From Neobacillus driksii (GTDB lineage: Bacteria > Bacillota > Bacilli > Bacillales > Cytobacillaceae): 64,000 nucleotides of DNA. The notes under the pieces are model-generated. The model did not search any database. It was not told the DNA's origin and was given only the letters and a program-made list of their open reading frames with translations. Where the stretch lies: assembly GCF_013409995.1 (NCBI RefSeq), contig NZ_JACCBX010000015.1, positions 18,457-82,456 of the forward strand. Direction: 5' to 3'. The translations under genes and the position numbers were made by a program. Of this stretch, positions 34,146 through 42,419 are shown piece after piece. Within the stretch, counting starts at the first letter, position 1, and the number at the start of each line of letters is the position of its first letter.

Positions 34146-34312
34146 GTTTGACCTTCCTCTCATTCATCCTGACAATTCTCTATTTTTACCTTATTTCAAC
34201 AAATTCAAACAAATCTCCTTCCTATCTTTCTGGTAAAAAATATTTAGTTTGTCCAATCACATATTTTTGTACAAGCATATTTTATAGTACGAGCGTGAAA
34301 GGAGGGATTTGA

Positions 34313-34579
34313 ATGTCTAGAAGAAGACGTCGTGACAAAGATGTTGCAGGTGTACAAGACCGCAGAAGATGCCGTGATAACAGCAGCGATGTAGCTGGTG
34401 CTATGGATCGCAACGATGACAGAAGAAATGACAGAAGAAATGACAGAAGAAATGACAGACGAGTTGTCATTAATGCAGACGAAGTTATTATCCGTGCAGA
34501 TAGAGTTATCATTGTTGACGAGGATAACAGAAGAAGAGATGACAGAAGAGACGACAGAAGACGCCCATTCTGGTTTTAA
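34313..34579 (+). CDS. Low-complexity Arg/Asp-rich protein, 88 aa
   Basis: Begins MSRRRRRDKD and has tandem NDRR and DDRR units separated by a Val/Ile-rich amphipathic stretch (VVINADEVIIRADRVIIVDE). The strong GGAGG box 7 bases before the ATG shows it is translated. Likely a highly charged spore-coat or surface component of the CotG-like type, or an RNA/DNA-binding peptide. No homologue is recognised with certainty. The repeats come from 12-bp DNA units. Confidence 0.65.
   Translation: MSRRRRRDKDVAGVQDRRRCRDNSSDVAGAMDRNDDRRNDRRNDRRNDRRVVINADEVIIRADRVIIVDEDNRRRDDRRDDRRRPFWF
34425..34461 (+). repeat. 12-bp tandem repeat in the Arg/Asp-rich ORF
   Basis: GACAGAAGAAAT repeated about three times; encodes DRRN units. 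A similar GACAGAAGAGAC unit recurs near 34530-34560. Confidence 0.8.
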
Positions 34580-34609
34580 TCAGTTTATCTAGGGATTAAT
34601 TGATTCCTC

Positions 34610-34647
34610 AGGCTGGTGAGATAAAAATTTCTCACCAGCCTGTTTTA
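34610..34647 (+). terminator. Terminator of the Arg/Asp-rich gene
   Basis: CAGGCTGGTGAGA and TCTCACCAGCCTG flanking AAAAATT, then TTTT. Confidence 0.88.
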
Positions 34648-34713
34648 ATTCTCCTAAACGTTAAGGGATATGGTAAATTATAGAAGTAGAATATAAGAAT
34701 AGCAGGTGATTTG

Positions 34714-35490
34714 GTGCTAGAAAAATATCATGTTTATATGTCCACATTCGAACAAGAAAGAATGATTAGAGTGTATTTGCCTGTAAATTATCATGGGTCA
34801 AACAAACATTATCCCGTATTGTATATGCACGACGGGCAAAATGTTTTTGAAGATGAAGGTGCGATTAAAGGGGTATCTTTAGGATTGAAGGATTACTTAG
34901 ATGAAAACAAGGTAGAAATGATCGTAGTAGCCATTGATTTAAATCCTGAAGGAGAAGAGCGCATTAACGAATACTGTCCATGGATCAATGGTGCGATTGC
35001 TGAAAGAGTCATTGGTCACCCTGTTTCGGCAGGCGGTAAAGGTGAACAATACTTAGAGTTTATCGTAAATGAACTTAAACCGTTGATCCATGATAAATAC
35101 CGAACTCTAAAGGGTCATACTTCAATGGCCGGAATTTCGTTAGGAGGACTTATTTCTACATATGCTGCATGCCGATACCCACAAATTTTCAAGCGGATTG
35201 CTGCGATATCACCTGGGTATTATCGGAACCAGGAGGAACTTGAGGTATTTGTAAGAGATTCCGATCTGTCCGGAGTTGAAAAGTTTTATATGGATTTTGG
35301 CACTCATGAAGTTAGTGGCAATAAGGAACTTAATAACGAGTTTTCAGATATGATTCAATCTATCTATGAGATTGTGAGCAGTAAAATTGCTGATACCCGC
35401 TATGAAACGATTCAAAATGGCGAGCACAACTATACCTCGTTTAAAAAGAGAATTGGTGAAGTAATGTCTTATCTTTATTCCGATTTATGA
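34714..35490 (+). CDS. Alpha/beta-hydrolase, esterase D/enterochelin-esterase-like
   Basis: Hydrolyses an ester, substrate unknown. About 258 aa. Nucleophile motif GISLGG (Ser near 142), oxyanion-side YMHDGQNVF near 37, and a C-terminal His in NGEHNYTSF. Structure fits the PF00756 esterase family. Translation begins at GTG 34714 with AGGTG 5 bases upstream (a TTG lies one codon earlier). No signal peptide, so it is cytoplasmic. Confidence 0.8.
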   Translation: MLEKYHVYMSTFEQERMIRVYLPVNYHGSNKHYPVLYMHDGQNVFEDEGAIKGVSLGLKDYLDENKVEMIVVAIDLNPEGEERINEYCPWINGAIAERVIGHPVSAGGKGEQYLEFIVNELKPLIHDKYRTLKGHTSMAGISLGGLISTYAACRYPQIFKRIAAISPGYYRNQEELEVFVRDSDLSGVEKFYMDFGTHEVSGNKELNNEFSDMIQSIYEIVSSKIADTRYETIQNGEHNYTSFKKRIGEVMSYLYSDL

Positions 35491-35526
35491 GAGTTAAAAA
35501 GGTATGGTCGAGGATGACCCTACCTT

Positions 35527-35787
35527 TTATTTTGTCATTTCTGTCATTTCTGTCACTATGAACCTCTTATTGTTACCGTAAATCCTGCTCTTTTTATTTA
35601 CCGGCACTATGAACCTCTTATTGTTACCATAAACTCTGCACTTATCATTTATCGGCACTATGAGCTCCTTATAGTTACCATAAATCTGCTCTTTGTCATT
35701 TATCGGCACTATGAGCTCCTTATAGTTACCATAAATCTGCTCTTTGTCATTTATCGGCACTCTGAACCTCTTATGTTCTTGTGCCAT
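35527..35787 (-). repeat. 51-bp tandem repeat array (about 4.5 units)
   Basis: Units repeat every 51 bases (for example phase marks at 35657 and 35708). On the minus strand the array is open and reads as a 17-aa repeat starting VPINDKEQIYGN. No ribosome binding site precedes the ATG at 35787, and units differ in both arms. I treat it as an intergenic minisatellite rather than a gene. It lies between convergent genes. Confidence 0.8.
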
Positions 35788-35813
35788 CTTTTTTTCGATT
35801 ACCTTGAGAGTAT

Positions 35814-36266
35814 CTAAAATGGTTTTAGTATCATTAAGGCGATAATGACAATAAAAATTGCATTTTCCAAATATTCATAGCGGAACAGTATTTTTGATAA
35901 ACGATAATACTCTTCAGGGATTTCCTCACCTTTATGTGATGCTAACAAAGCCTTAACTGGTTTAGATCTGGGTGATAGGACAAGTGGCCCGATTGCCAGG
36001 GCTGCTAAAAAGAGAACTAGACTTGTTACATACCAGCCCATTTGGAACAGGCTTGGATTCATGAAGCCCATGATTAAACCTGTGATGAGTACAAGCGTGC
36101 CGCCTACCATCACAAAAATATGAAGTTTATGTCGAACGGCATAGGAATGCCTTAACTCTGTCATGGTTTTCCCCGACTTAACGACAGTCGTTAAGATAAA
36201 CCCAGGGCCCATTCCCATAATCGCCGAAAAAATGTGTAAAACTACTATAGTTTGATAGAAAGTCAT
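35814..36266 (-). CDS. DUF2269-type membrane protein
   Basis: 150 aa, four membrane helices. HIFSAIMGMGPGFI and HKLHIFVMVGGTLVLITGLIMG are typical of the DUF2269 family of predicted integral membrane proteins. A GGGGG box precedes the ATG. Function unknown. Confidence 0.75.
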   Translation of the reverse strand: MTFYQTIVVLHIFSAIMGMGPGFILTTVVKSGKTMTELRHSYAVRHKLHIFVMVGGTLVLITGLIMGFMNPSLFQMGWYVTSLVLFLAALAIGPLVLSPRSKPVKALLASHKGEEIPEEYYRLSKILFRYEYLENAIFIVIIALMILKPF

Positions 36267-36403
36267 TTAATCAACCCCCAATAACTTGACTTCACTATTT
36301 TAACATAATGGTGGTTGAAACGGTTTTTATGTACTTAATCTGTCAAAAAACTTTCCTTTTTTACATGATATAATATAGGTAAATAAAACAGAAAGGGGCA
36401 AAC

Positions 36404-36787
36404 ATGAGCAAAATTATTAAATTCCTCTATATCATCATCGGTTTTATTGCCCTCGGCTTAGGCGTTTTGGGTCTAATTTTACCAGTGCTGCCGACAACTC
36501 CTTTGCTTCTTTTGGCATCCTACTGCTTTGTGAAGGGATCTGAACGATTCGAGCACTGGTTTAAAGGGACAACTCTTTATAAACGTCATTTAGAGACTTT
36601 TGTAAAAGAGAGGGCCATGACGTTAAAACAAAAACTGACGATTTTGTTATTTGCTGACGTGATGATCGCCATTCCCTTCTTTATTCTCGAAAGCTTTTTC
36701 GTCCGGCTTATGCTGGTATTGATTGTTTTTTATAAATATTATTACTTTATCTATCAAATAAAAACGGTTCCCGAACCAACTAAATAA
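36404..36787 (+). CDS. DUF454/YbaN-family membrane protein
   Basis: 127 aa. Two N-terminal helices with GVLGLILPVLPTTPLLLLASYCF, the YbaN signature, then a charged segment with LYKRHLETFVKERAM and two C-terminal helices. AAAGGGG precedes the ATG. Function unknown. Confidence 0.8.
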   Translation: MSKIIKFLYIIIGFIALGLGVLGLILPVLPTTPLLLLASYCFVKGSERFEHWFKGTTLYKRHLETFVKERAMTLKQKLTILLFADVMIAIPFFILESFFVRLMLVLIVFYKYYYFIYQIKTVPEPTK

Positions 36788-36828
36788 CCGAGAGCAAGGA
36801 ACACACTCCAAGCTCTCGGTTATTTTAT
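36784..36828. terminator. Bidirectional terminator, ybaN-like / GNAT
   Basis: TAACCGAGAGC and GCTCTCGGTTA flanking a 16-base loop. Confidence 0.88.
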
Positions 36829-37334
36829 AGTTGACGACAATATCTTAGTGATATGTAATCTTCCCCATCTGCATTTCCATACCCATTTTGTTCATGTTGA
36901 AAAATAAATCCTCTTGCTTCGTAGAAAGGAATTCCTTTCTCATTTCCTTTTTGTACGGAAACCCACTGCTCACTGGCATTATATTCTTCTTTCTGCTGTT
37001 TCGTAATCGCCTCTAGCAACATCGTTCCAATACCTTCATTGCGCCGGTTAGGATCTAGATACAACACAAATACTTCCCCAGCTGTATCATTGATCATTCC
37101 TCCGCCGACCGCACCAACTACCTCAGCATTATCAAGCGCTACAAAGTAGCCTCCCCAATACCTGCTAGTTTTGGTTACTTCATCTACTATTCTGTCAGTG
37201 TTGTAGAACTCGCTTATGATTCTTTCAATATATTCTTTTGAATGTGTTTCACCATATGTTGCACGATATCCATCAGAACACACTTTTGCAATTCCATGAA
37301 CATGGCTAGGGTCTGCTTTGCAAATTTTAATCAT
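36825..37334 (-). CDS. GNAT acetyltransferase 1
   Basis: 169 aa N-acetyltransferase. Acetyl-CoA-binding motif A is EVFVLYLDPNRRNEGIGTMLLEAI. Downstream of four genes of the same strand in a GNAT-rich cluster; 11 bases from GNAT 2. Substrate unknown. Confidence 0.85.
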   Translation of the reverse strand: MIKICKADPSHVHGIAKVCSDGYRATYGETHSKEYIERIISEFYNTDRIVDEVTKTSRYWGGYFVALDNAEVVGAVGGGMINDTAGEVFVLYLDPNRRNEGIGTMLLEAITKQQKEEYNASEQWVSVQKGNEKGIPFYEARGFIFQHEQNGYGNADGEDYISLRYCRQL

Positions 37335-37345
37335 TCATCGGCTCC

Positions 37346-37855
37346 TTAATCTTTATTAAGAGAAAGTCGATAGGCTTTTACGATGATCCCATCGTTAGCA
37401 GGTTCAAAGTCGTATTGTGGCAATCGTTCAAATCCCAATCGCTCATATAATTTCATTGCAGTCTCCATGAATTCACCGGTATGGAGCCCAATTGCCTGAT
37501 ATCCCCGCGCTTTAGCCCGTTGAATACATTCAGACACTAAAGCGAATGCAACACCTTTGCCTCTCATTTCCGGTGATACAGCAAGCATTCTAATTTCGGG
37601 ATAATCCAGAACTTCCACGTTCCCATCATATGCATCGATTTTAGCAGGAAATAGAACAACACTTCCTGCAATTTCTCCATCGATATCAGCTACTATTCTC
37701 TCAACACCAGGAAGCGTATCACCCTCTGATAAGATTGCCTGCTTTAGAGCGAGCCAATGACCTTCAGAAATTTTCGCTGAATGTTCAACATAAGCGTTGA
37801 CTCTTTGCTCTCGTATATAAGGTAATTCTCTTTCCATAGCTTCTCGAATGATCAT
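37346..37855 (-). CDS. GNAT acetyltransferase 2
   Basis: 169 aa. Motif A reads IRMLAVSPEMRGKGVAFALVSECI, and the C-terminal LYERLGFERLPQYDF is typical for small-molecule GNATs. Its start overlaps the stop of the glutathionyl-hydroquinone reductase-like gene by 4 bases, so it is translationally coupled. It may modify a product of the upstream enzyme. Confidence 0.87.
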   Translation of the reverse strand: MIIREAMERELPYIREQRVNAYVEHSAKISEGHWLALKQAILSEGDTLPGVERIVADIDGEIAGSVVLFPAKIDAYDGNVEVLDYPEIRMLAVSPEMRGKGVAFALVSECIQRAKARGYQAIGLHTGEFMETAMKLYERLGFERLPQYDFEPANDGIIVKAYRLSLNKD

Positions 37856-38865
37856 TGTGCACTCCGATCAATTAAAAATTTATCTTCTTTGTTGCTTAAA
37901 TACTGACGATTGTGTTCGGTATTAAGCCCAGATAGGTCCGGTCCTTTTGGCAAAATACCATTATGACCTTTCTGATCATTGCTAGCTATGTGATTTGAAA
38001 GATGATAATGTCTCTTGATTGCGTCAAAATCAGTGGTATCACCAAAACCAGGAGTTTGATATAAATCTCTTAGATAACCCCAAAGATGCGGGAAGTCAAC
38101 AATCCGATTTCGATTTGTCTTAAATGCGGAATAATACGCTGCATCGAAGCGAATTAATGTTGCATATAGCCGTACATCTGAGTCAGTAATATAGTCTCCG
38201 AATAAGAAACGTTGTTTTGATAGCCGCTCCTCTAACATATCTAATCTTGCAAATAATGTATCATACGCCTCTTCATAGGCTTCCTGAGACTGCGCAAAGC
38301 CACATTTATAAACTCCATTGTTCACTTCATGAAAGATGATATCGTTTAAGGCATCAATCTCTTCACGTAAGGATTCCGGATATAAATTTGGCGCATTTTC
38401 CTTATGAAAGGCTGACCAAACTGTTTCTAAATAATTTGTTAGTTTGAAATAATCATTGTTCACTACCTTTTGTTCCTTCACATCCACCATCACAGGTACC
38501 GTTGGCCTGCCTGCGTAATCCGGTTCTGTTTTCTTATAAATTTCACTCATATAGCGAATGCCCAGTACAGGGTCTACCCCATCTTCATCTAAAGAAAACT
38601 CCCAGTCTACATGCGGAAGTTTAGGACGCATCGGGCTTGCCGTACCTAAACTAATTACCTTTTCCAAACCAAGAATTCTTCTGACAATCACGGAGCGATG
38701 TGCCCAGGGGCAGACTGCTGACCATAATAAGCGATATCTTCCTGCCTCTACAGGAAGCTCGCCTTCATCGAATCCAAACGGTGTATCAAATCTATTTTTT
38801 TGCCGTTTAAACGACCCATCTCCGCTTATTTCAGCTGCAAGGCTTCCCTGCTCTCTTTGTACCAT
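37852..38865 (-). CDS. Xi-class GST / glutathionyl-hydroquinone reductase-like protein
   Basis: 337 aa. The thioredoxin-fold active site is CPWAHR with C52, the signature of the YqjG/ECM4 reductases that remove thiols from hydroquinone conjugates. The NNDYFKLTNYLETVW segment and the C-terminal helical domain with YATLIRFDAAYY fit the family. Bacilli lack glutathione, so the co-substrate is more likely bacillithiol (inference). Head of a coupled pair with GNAT 2. Confidence 0.85.
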   Translation of the reverse strand: MVQREQGSLAAEISGDGSFKRQKNRFDTPFGFDEGELPVEAGRYRLLWSAVCPWAHRSVIVRRILGLEKVISLGTASPMRPKLPHVDWEFSLDEDGVDPVLGIRYMSEIYKKTEPDYAGRPTVPVMVDVKEQKVVNNDYFKLTNYLETVWSAFHKENAPNLYPESLREEIDALNDIIFHEVNNGVYKCGFAQSQEAYEEAYDTLFARLDMLEERLSKQRFLFGDYITDSDVRLYATLIRFDAAYYSAFKTNRNRIVDFPHLWGYLRDLYQTPGFGDTTDFDAIKRHYHLSNHIASNDQKGHNGILPKGPDLSGLNTEHNRQYLSNKEDKFLIDRSAQ

Positions 38866-38882
38866 TTAAAATGCACCTCTTT

Positions 38883-39332
38883 TTATAACTTATAAAAATA
38901 ATAACGAAATTCTTCATCCATCTTAAATCCTTGTTTCTCCCAAAACACCCATGCCTTCTTATTTGAATGTTCGACCGAAAGTTCTATACCTTTTGACTTT
39001 GTTAACAGAGTAAATTCCTTCACCTTCGCAAAAAGCTTTGTTCCAATGCCGCTACCTCTAAATTCTTCTGCTATAAAAAAGTCATTTATTAGCCAAACAC
39101 GCTGGAGGGTTAATGAAGAGAAGACAGGATAGAGTTGAGCGAATCCAACCACTTTATTTTGCTGCTGTGCAATAAAAATCACCGATTCTAGGTGCTCGAA
39201 TTTTTCGAATAGAAATTGATTCACCGCTGCCGGGACTTTTTGCTGGCCGAAATACTCACGATAGTCATCAAATATAGGTACTAGTTTTGATAAATCCTGT
39301 ATGGCTGCTTGTCTAATCGTAAGTTTGTTCAT
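38883..39332 (-). CDS. GNAT acetyltransferase 3
   Basis: 149 aa. Motif A WLINDFFIAEEFRGSGIGTKLF, C-terminal FWEKQGFKMDEEFRYYFY. Overlaps GNAT 4 by 4 bases. It is a paralogue of GNAT 5 at 42.4 kb (shared VGFxQLYPxFSS and NDxxV/I signatures). Confidence 0.87.
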   Translation of the reverse strand: MNKLTIRQAAIQDLSKLVPIFDDYREYFGQQKVPAAVNQFLFEKFEHLESVIFIAQQQNKVVGFAQLYPVFSSLTLQRVWLINDFFIAEEFRGSGIGTKLFAKVKEFTLLTKSKGIELSVEHSNKKAWVFWEKQGFKMDEEFRYYFYKL

Positions 39333-39835
39333 TTTAAATGCAGCACCCTATGTTCATCGTCCAAATAAACTCCATTCAGTTTCATCGCTTTTTCTTCGAG
39401 TCCAAATACTTTAAACCCAAGTTTCGTATATAGCTTCCTCGCTGGTTCATTACTTGCAACGACCGATAAATTTATTTTTTCGATTGCTTTTACTGATTTT
39501 GCTTTATTAATCGCTTCTGTGAGCAATGCCTCTCCGACACCTGATCCTTGTTTTTTTGCCGTCACGTACATCGCAAAGATGTTAGCTCTGTGTTGTATTT
39601 TCTCAGCTTTTTCTTGTAGGAGTGTTACCACCCCAATAAGCTCCTCACCTTCAAACGCCCCAAAAGTGTAATTGCCTTCTGTCGAGAGGTTACTTTCAAC
39701 CTGGGCAATCGGATTTTCTCTTTTCAGAGCGTCTTCATAACTAGTTAGAAAAGCTTCTGGAGCTTCCTTTAAGGCTTCTAATCTAAGATTCCAGTATTTC
39801 TCTGCATCTGAAGAGGTTAGTTGTCTAATTTCCAT
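39329..39835 (-). CDS. GNAT acetyltransferase 4
   Basis: 168 aa. Motif A IFAMYVTAKKQGSGVGEALLTEAI and C-terminal LYTKLGFKVFGLEEKAMKLNG, like RimI-related small-molecule acetyltransferases. Followed by coupled GNAT 3. Upstream of it lies the 52-bp repeat array and the metG end. Confidence 0.87.
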   Translation of the reverse strand: MEIRQLTSSDAEKYWNLRLEALKEAPEAFLTSYEDALKRENPIAQVESNLSTEGNYTFGAFEGEELIGVVTLLQEKAEKIQHRANIFAMYVTAKKQGSGVGEALLTEAINKAKSVKAIEKINLSVVASNEPARKLYTKLGFKVFGLEEKAMKLNGVYLDDEHRVLHLK

Positions 39836-40171
39836 GGGACGACCTCCCTTTGAAAGTTATAATATACCTACTATATTACTAAAATTCTAAAAAGATAGAT
39901 AATAAAAAAGTATTGACCTTTATCTGAGGTTATTCTATTGAGGAGTCGTTCATGATGACCATTTTTCAAGTTTTATATGTTTTCGGGCTTCATGAAACCT
40001 TCATGGTGACCACTTTTCGCTTTTTATATGATTATTGGGCTTCATGAAACCTTCATGGTGACCACTTTTCGCTTTTTATATGATTATTGGGCTTCATGGA
40101 ACCTTTATGGTTACCACTTTTCACTTTTTATGTGATTTTTGGGCTTCATGAAACCTTTATGGTACACTTAT
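39836..40171. other. Intergenic region holding a repeat array, 336 bp
   Basis: The first 100 bases are the GNAT 4 upstream region; from about 39950 the sequence is tandem repeats up to the metG stop. No gene is seen. Confidence 0.7.
39950..40165. repeat. 52-bp tandem repeat array (about 4 units)
   Basis: Phase marks (GGGCTTCATG) at 39985, 40037, 40089 and 40141 give a 52-base period. Each unit contains ATGAA-ACC-TTCAT and GGTGACC dyads. The sequence is unrelated to the arrays at 1-195 and 35527-35787, yet the unit length is the same within one base. Confidence 0.9.
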
Positions 40172-41806
40172 TTAAACTGTTTGTTTGTTTAGCCTTTCAA
40201 GTTCTTCTTCAATTCTAGCTGGATCGATTCGTTCAAATAACGGCTCAACATTGGATATCACGATTGGTTTAACTAAAAAAGGTTTCCAGTTAGTCTCTGA
40301 TATATTGAGCAAATCCTTAACCTTTTCACTCGAAAACGGAAGAAACGGTGTTAAGATATGCGCAAGGTTTGCTATTAAATATACACAATCTGCTAAGGTT
40401 TGCTTGCAAGACTCTTCGTTTTCGTGAATCTGCTTCCACGGTTGTTGTTCATCAAAGTATTTATTTGAAAACCGCACCAGCTCGAATACTTTTTCCAACC
40501 CTTGTTTGAAAGAGGCCTGTTCAATTAAGCGTCCAGTATCCTTATATAAAGCATCGACTTTATCTTGAAGTACAGATGGAACAACTTTATCAGGAACAAC
40601 ACCATCAAATGATTTTATAATAAATTTCAATGTTCGATTTACAAAGTTCCCATATGCCCCTAATAATTCACTGTTGTGACTATAAATAAATTCCTTCCAC
40701 GAAAAATCGGCATCCCTGCTCTCTGGTGCGTTTATGGTTAAAAAATACCGGATAGAATCAGGATCATACCTTTCTAAAATATCTGGAACCCATACAGCCC
40801 AATTTCTGCTGGTCGATAATTTCTTTTTTTCCAAAGTCAAATACTCATTGGAAACGATATGTGTAGGTAAAGGTTCCTTACCGAGACCAGCCAAAATCCC
40901 CGGCCAAATAATCGAGTGGAATGGAATATTATCTTTCCCGTGAACGTAATAGGACCTAGCAGAATCATTCCAATACGATGAATCATCTTTACCCTTTTCC
41001 TTTGCCCAAAGCTTACTGGCGGTATAGTATCCCGAAACGGCCTCAATCCAAACATAGATTTTCTTTTCTTCATATCCAGCAACAGGCACACTCACTCCAA
41101 TAGGCAAATCCCGAGAAACGGCACGATCCTGTAAACCTTCCTTTAAGTATCTCTTCGTAAGAGAAACAGCATTCTCCCGCCAAAGCTTATTATGTTCCGC
41201 TGTTTGTACATAGTTTTCCAATTGAGCCTGGAATGAGCTTAAGGCAAAATAGAAATGCTCCGTGAACCTTGTAGTAGGTGGATGTCCGCATATTTTGCAT
41301 CTGCTATTCAGCAATTCAAGGGGTTCTAAAATAGTCGAGCAATGATCACATTGATCCCCGCGAGATGGTTCTTTGCAAACAGGACAAATTCCTTCTACAT
41401 ATCGTTCAGGCAAGAATTGAGCGCATTTCTCACAATAGGTTTGTTCAATTTCTTTTTTATAGATATGACCTTTTTCAAGCAGCTCTAAAAAAATCTCTTG
41501 AACCAATTTATGATGGTGCCAAGTATCGGTTCGAGTATAGCAATCATATGAAAATCCTAATTTCGAAAAACATTCGAGGAATTCCTGGTGATAACGATCT
41601 GTAACGACGTGAGGTTCTACTCCTTCTTGCCTCGCTCGAATGGTTATCGGAGTTCCGTTACAATCGCTTCCTGAAACATAAAGGACTTGTTCCCCTTTCA
41701 AACGGTAATATCTCGCTAATATATCCCCTGGCAGCAAACTTGAAATATGACCAAGATGCAAGGAACCGTTCGCATAGGCCCATGCACCGCCTATAAATAT
41801 ACTCAT
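40172..41806 (-). CDS. metG: Methionyl-tRNA synthetase (second, zinc-knuckle type)
   Basis: Charges tRNA-Met with methionine. 544 aa. HLGH signature H17-H20, KMSKS-equivalent EKKKLSTSR, and four CxxC pairs forming zinc knuckles between residues 125 and 180. It lacks the C-terminal EMAP-II-like tRNA-binding domain. The frame extends to 41857, but GGAGG lies 8 bases before the ATG at 41806. Expression is controlled by a T-box with an AUG specifier. It is probably an additional or stress copy beside a standard metS elsewhere (inference). Confidence 0.93.
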   Translation of the reverse strand: MSIFIGGAWAYANGSLHLGHISSLLPGDILARYYRLKGEQVLYVSGSDCNGTPITIRARQEGVEPHVVTDRYHQEFLECFSKLGFSYDCYTRTDTWHHHKLVQEIFLELLEKGHIYKKEIEQTYCEKCAQFLPERYVEGICPVCKEPSRGDQCDHCSTILEPLELLNSRCKICGHPPTTRFTEHFYFALSSFQAQLENYVQTAEHNKLWRENAVSLTKRYLKEGLQDRAVSRDLPIGVSVPVAGYEEKKIYVWIEAVSGYYTASKLWAKEKGKDDSSYWNDSARSYYVHGKDNIPFHSIIWPGILAGLGKEPLPTHIVSNEYLTLEKKKLSTSRNWAVWVPDILERYDPDSIRYFLTINAPESRDADFSWKEFIYSHNSELLGAYGNFVNRTLKFIIKSFDGVVPDKVVPSVLQDKVDALYKDTGRLIEQASFKQGLEKVFELVRFSNKYFDEQQPWKQIHENEESCKQTLADCVYLIANLAHILTPFLPFSSEKVKDLLNISETNWKPFLVKPIVISNVEPLFERIDPARIEEELERLNKQTV

Positions 41807-41841
41807 ATCGTAAAACCTCCTTATTTTTAAAAAAAAATAAA

Positions 41842-42152
41842 AAAACCCCGCCCTCAACTGTAAAAGTTAAGGACGAGGTTTGATATCCACGTGTTACCAC
41901 CTTATTTCGCAAATAGCTCACACCATTTGCCTTAGCAAGTACGGAGTAACCAAAATCTACTCTTATACTGTGACATGGGTAACGAGTGTCAAAACTCGTC
42001 GTAGCCTACTAATACTTTTGAAGTATGTTCAGTACGAAGCTCAGAGACCATTGTTCAAATGAGGGTTTTTGCTTCTTTTCAGCTGCCGAAGCTCTCTGTT
42101 GAAAAACCATGTCATTCTACTTTTCTCTTCTTTGCCTTTATTTGTTAAATTT
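41842..42152 (-). promoter_or_regulatory. T-box riboswitch (Met specifier) for metG
   Basis: Leader from the predicted start near 42152. Stem I closes by CAGAGA (42098-42093) with TCTCTG (42047-42042). Just inside its 3' arm the specifier ATG is at 42051-42049 in the context GAACAATGG. The T-box AAGGTGGTAACACG is at 41903-41890, with UGGU to pair with ACCA of tRNA-Met. The terminator hairpin AACCTCGTCCTTAAC/GTTGAGGGCGGGGTT (41880-41846) is followed by a T-run. Confidence 0.9.
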
Positions 42153-42158
42153 AACAAT

Positions 42159-42187
42159 ATATTATTCGAATGATTCAAAAAAGTCAA
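42159..42187 (-). promoter_or_regulatory. Promoter of the metG T-box transcript
   Basis: -35 TTGACT (42187-42182), 17-base spacer, -10 TAATAT (42164-42159) on the minus strand. Confidence 0.8.
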
Positions 42188-42192
42188 TTAAA

Positions 42193-42339
42193 TTATTCGT
42201 CCGACCCACCGGCATCATTCTTAAGACGAGTAGAGCTATGCGGGTTACCTTCTGTAATGACACGGTCGATATCCAGGTAAGGTTTACCACGCAATGCATC
42301 ATTAGATATTATCGTTGTATCTTGTTCATTATTATTCAC
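42193..42339 (-). CDS. Small hypothetical acidic protein, 48 aa
   Basis: GTG start with GGAGG 8 bases upstream. The peptide begins MNNNEQDTTIISNDAL and ends LKNDAGGSDE; hydrophilic, no membrane segment. The stop codon lies just upstream of the T-box promoter. Too short for standard gene finding; the strong ribosome binding site supports it. Possibly a spore-associated small protein. Confidence 0.6.
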   Translation of the reverse strand: MNNNEQDTTIISNDALRGKPYLDIDRVITEGNPHSSTRLKNDAGGSDE

Positions 42340-42419
42340 TAAAACTACCTCCTCTTTGATGGATTAATTTTCCCGCTAGAAGTAGTTTGTGTTAATTCCT
42401 GAAATTTACAACATATCCT

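Noticed and set aside
39950..40165. CRISPR or phage-attachment repeats
   Set aside because: The 52-base units are contiguous and homogeneous over their whole length, with no spacers and no integrase.
42109..42342. Plus-strand ORF over the metG promoter region
   Set aside because: Antisense to the T-box promoter and to the 48-aa minus-strand ORF, which has a full Shine-Dalgarno box.
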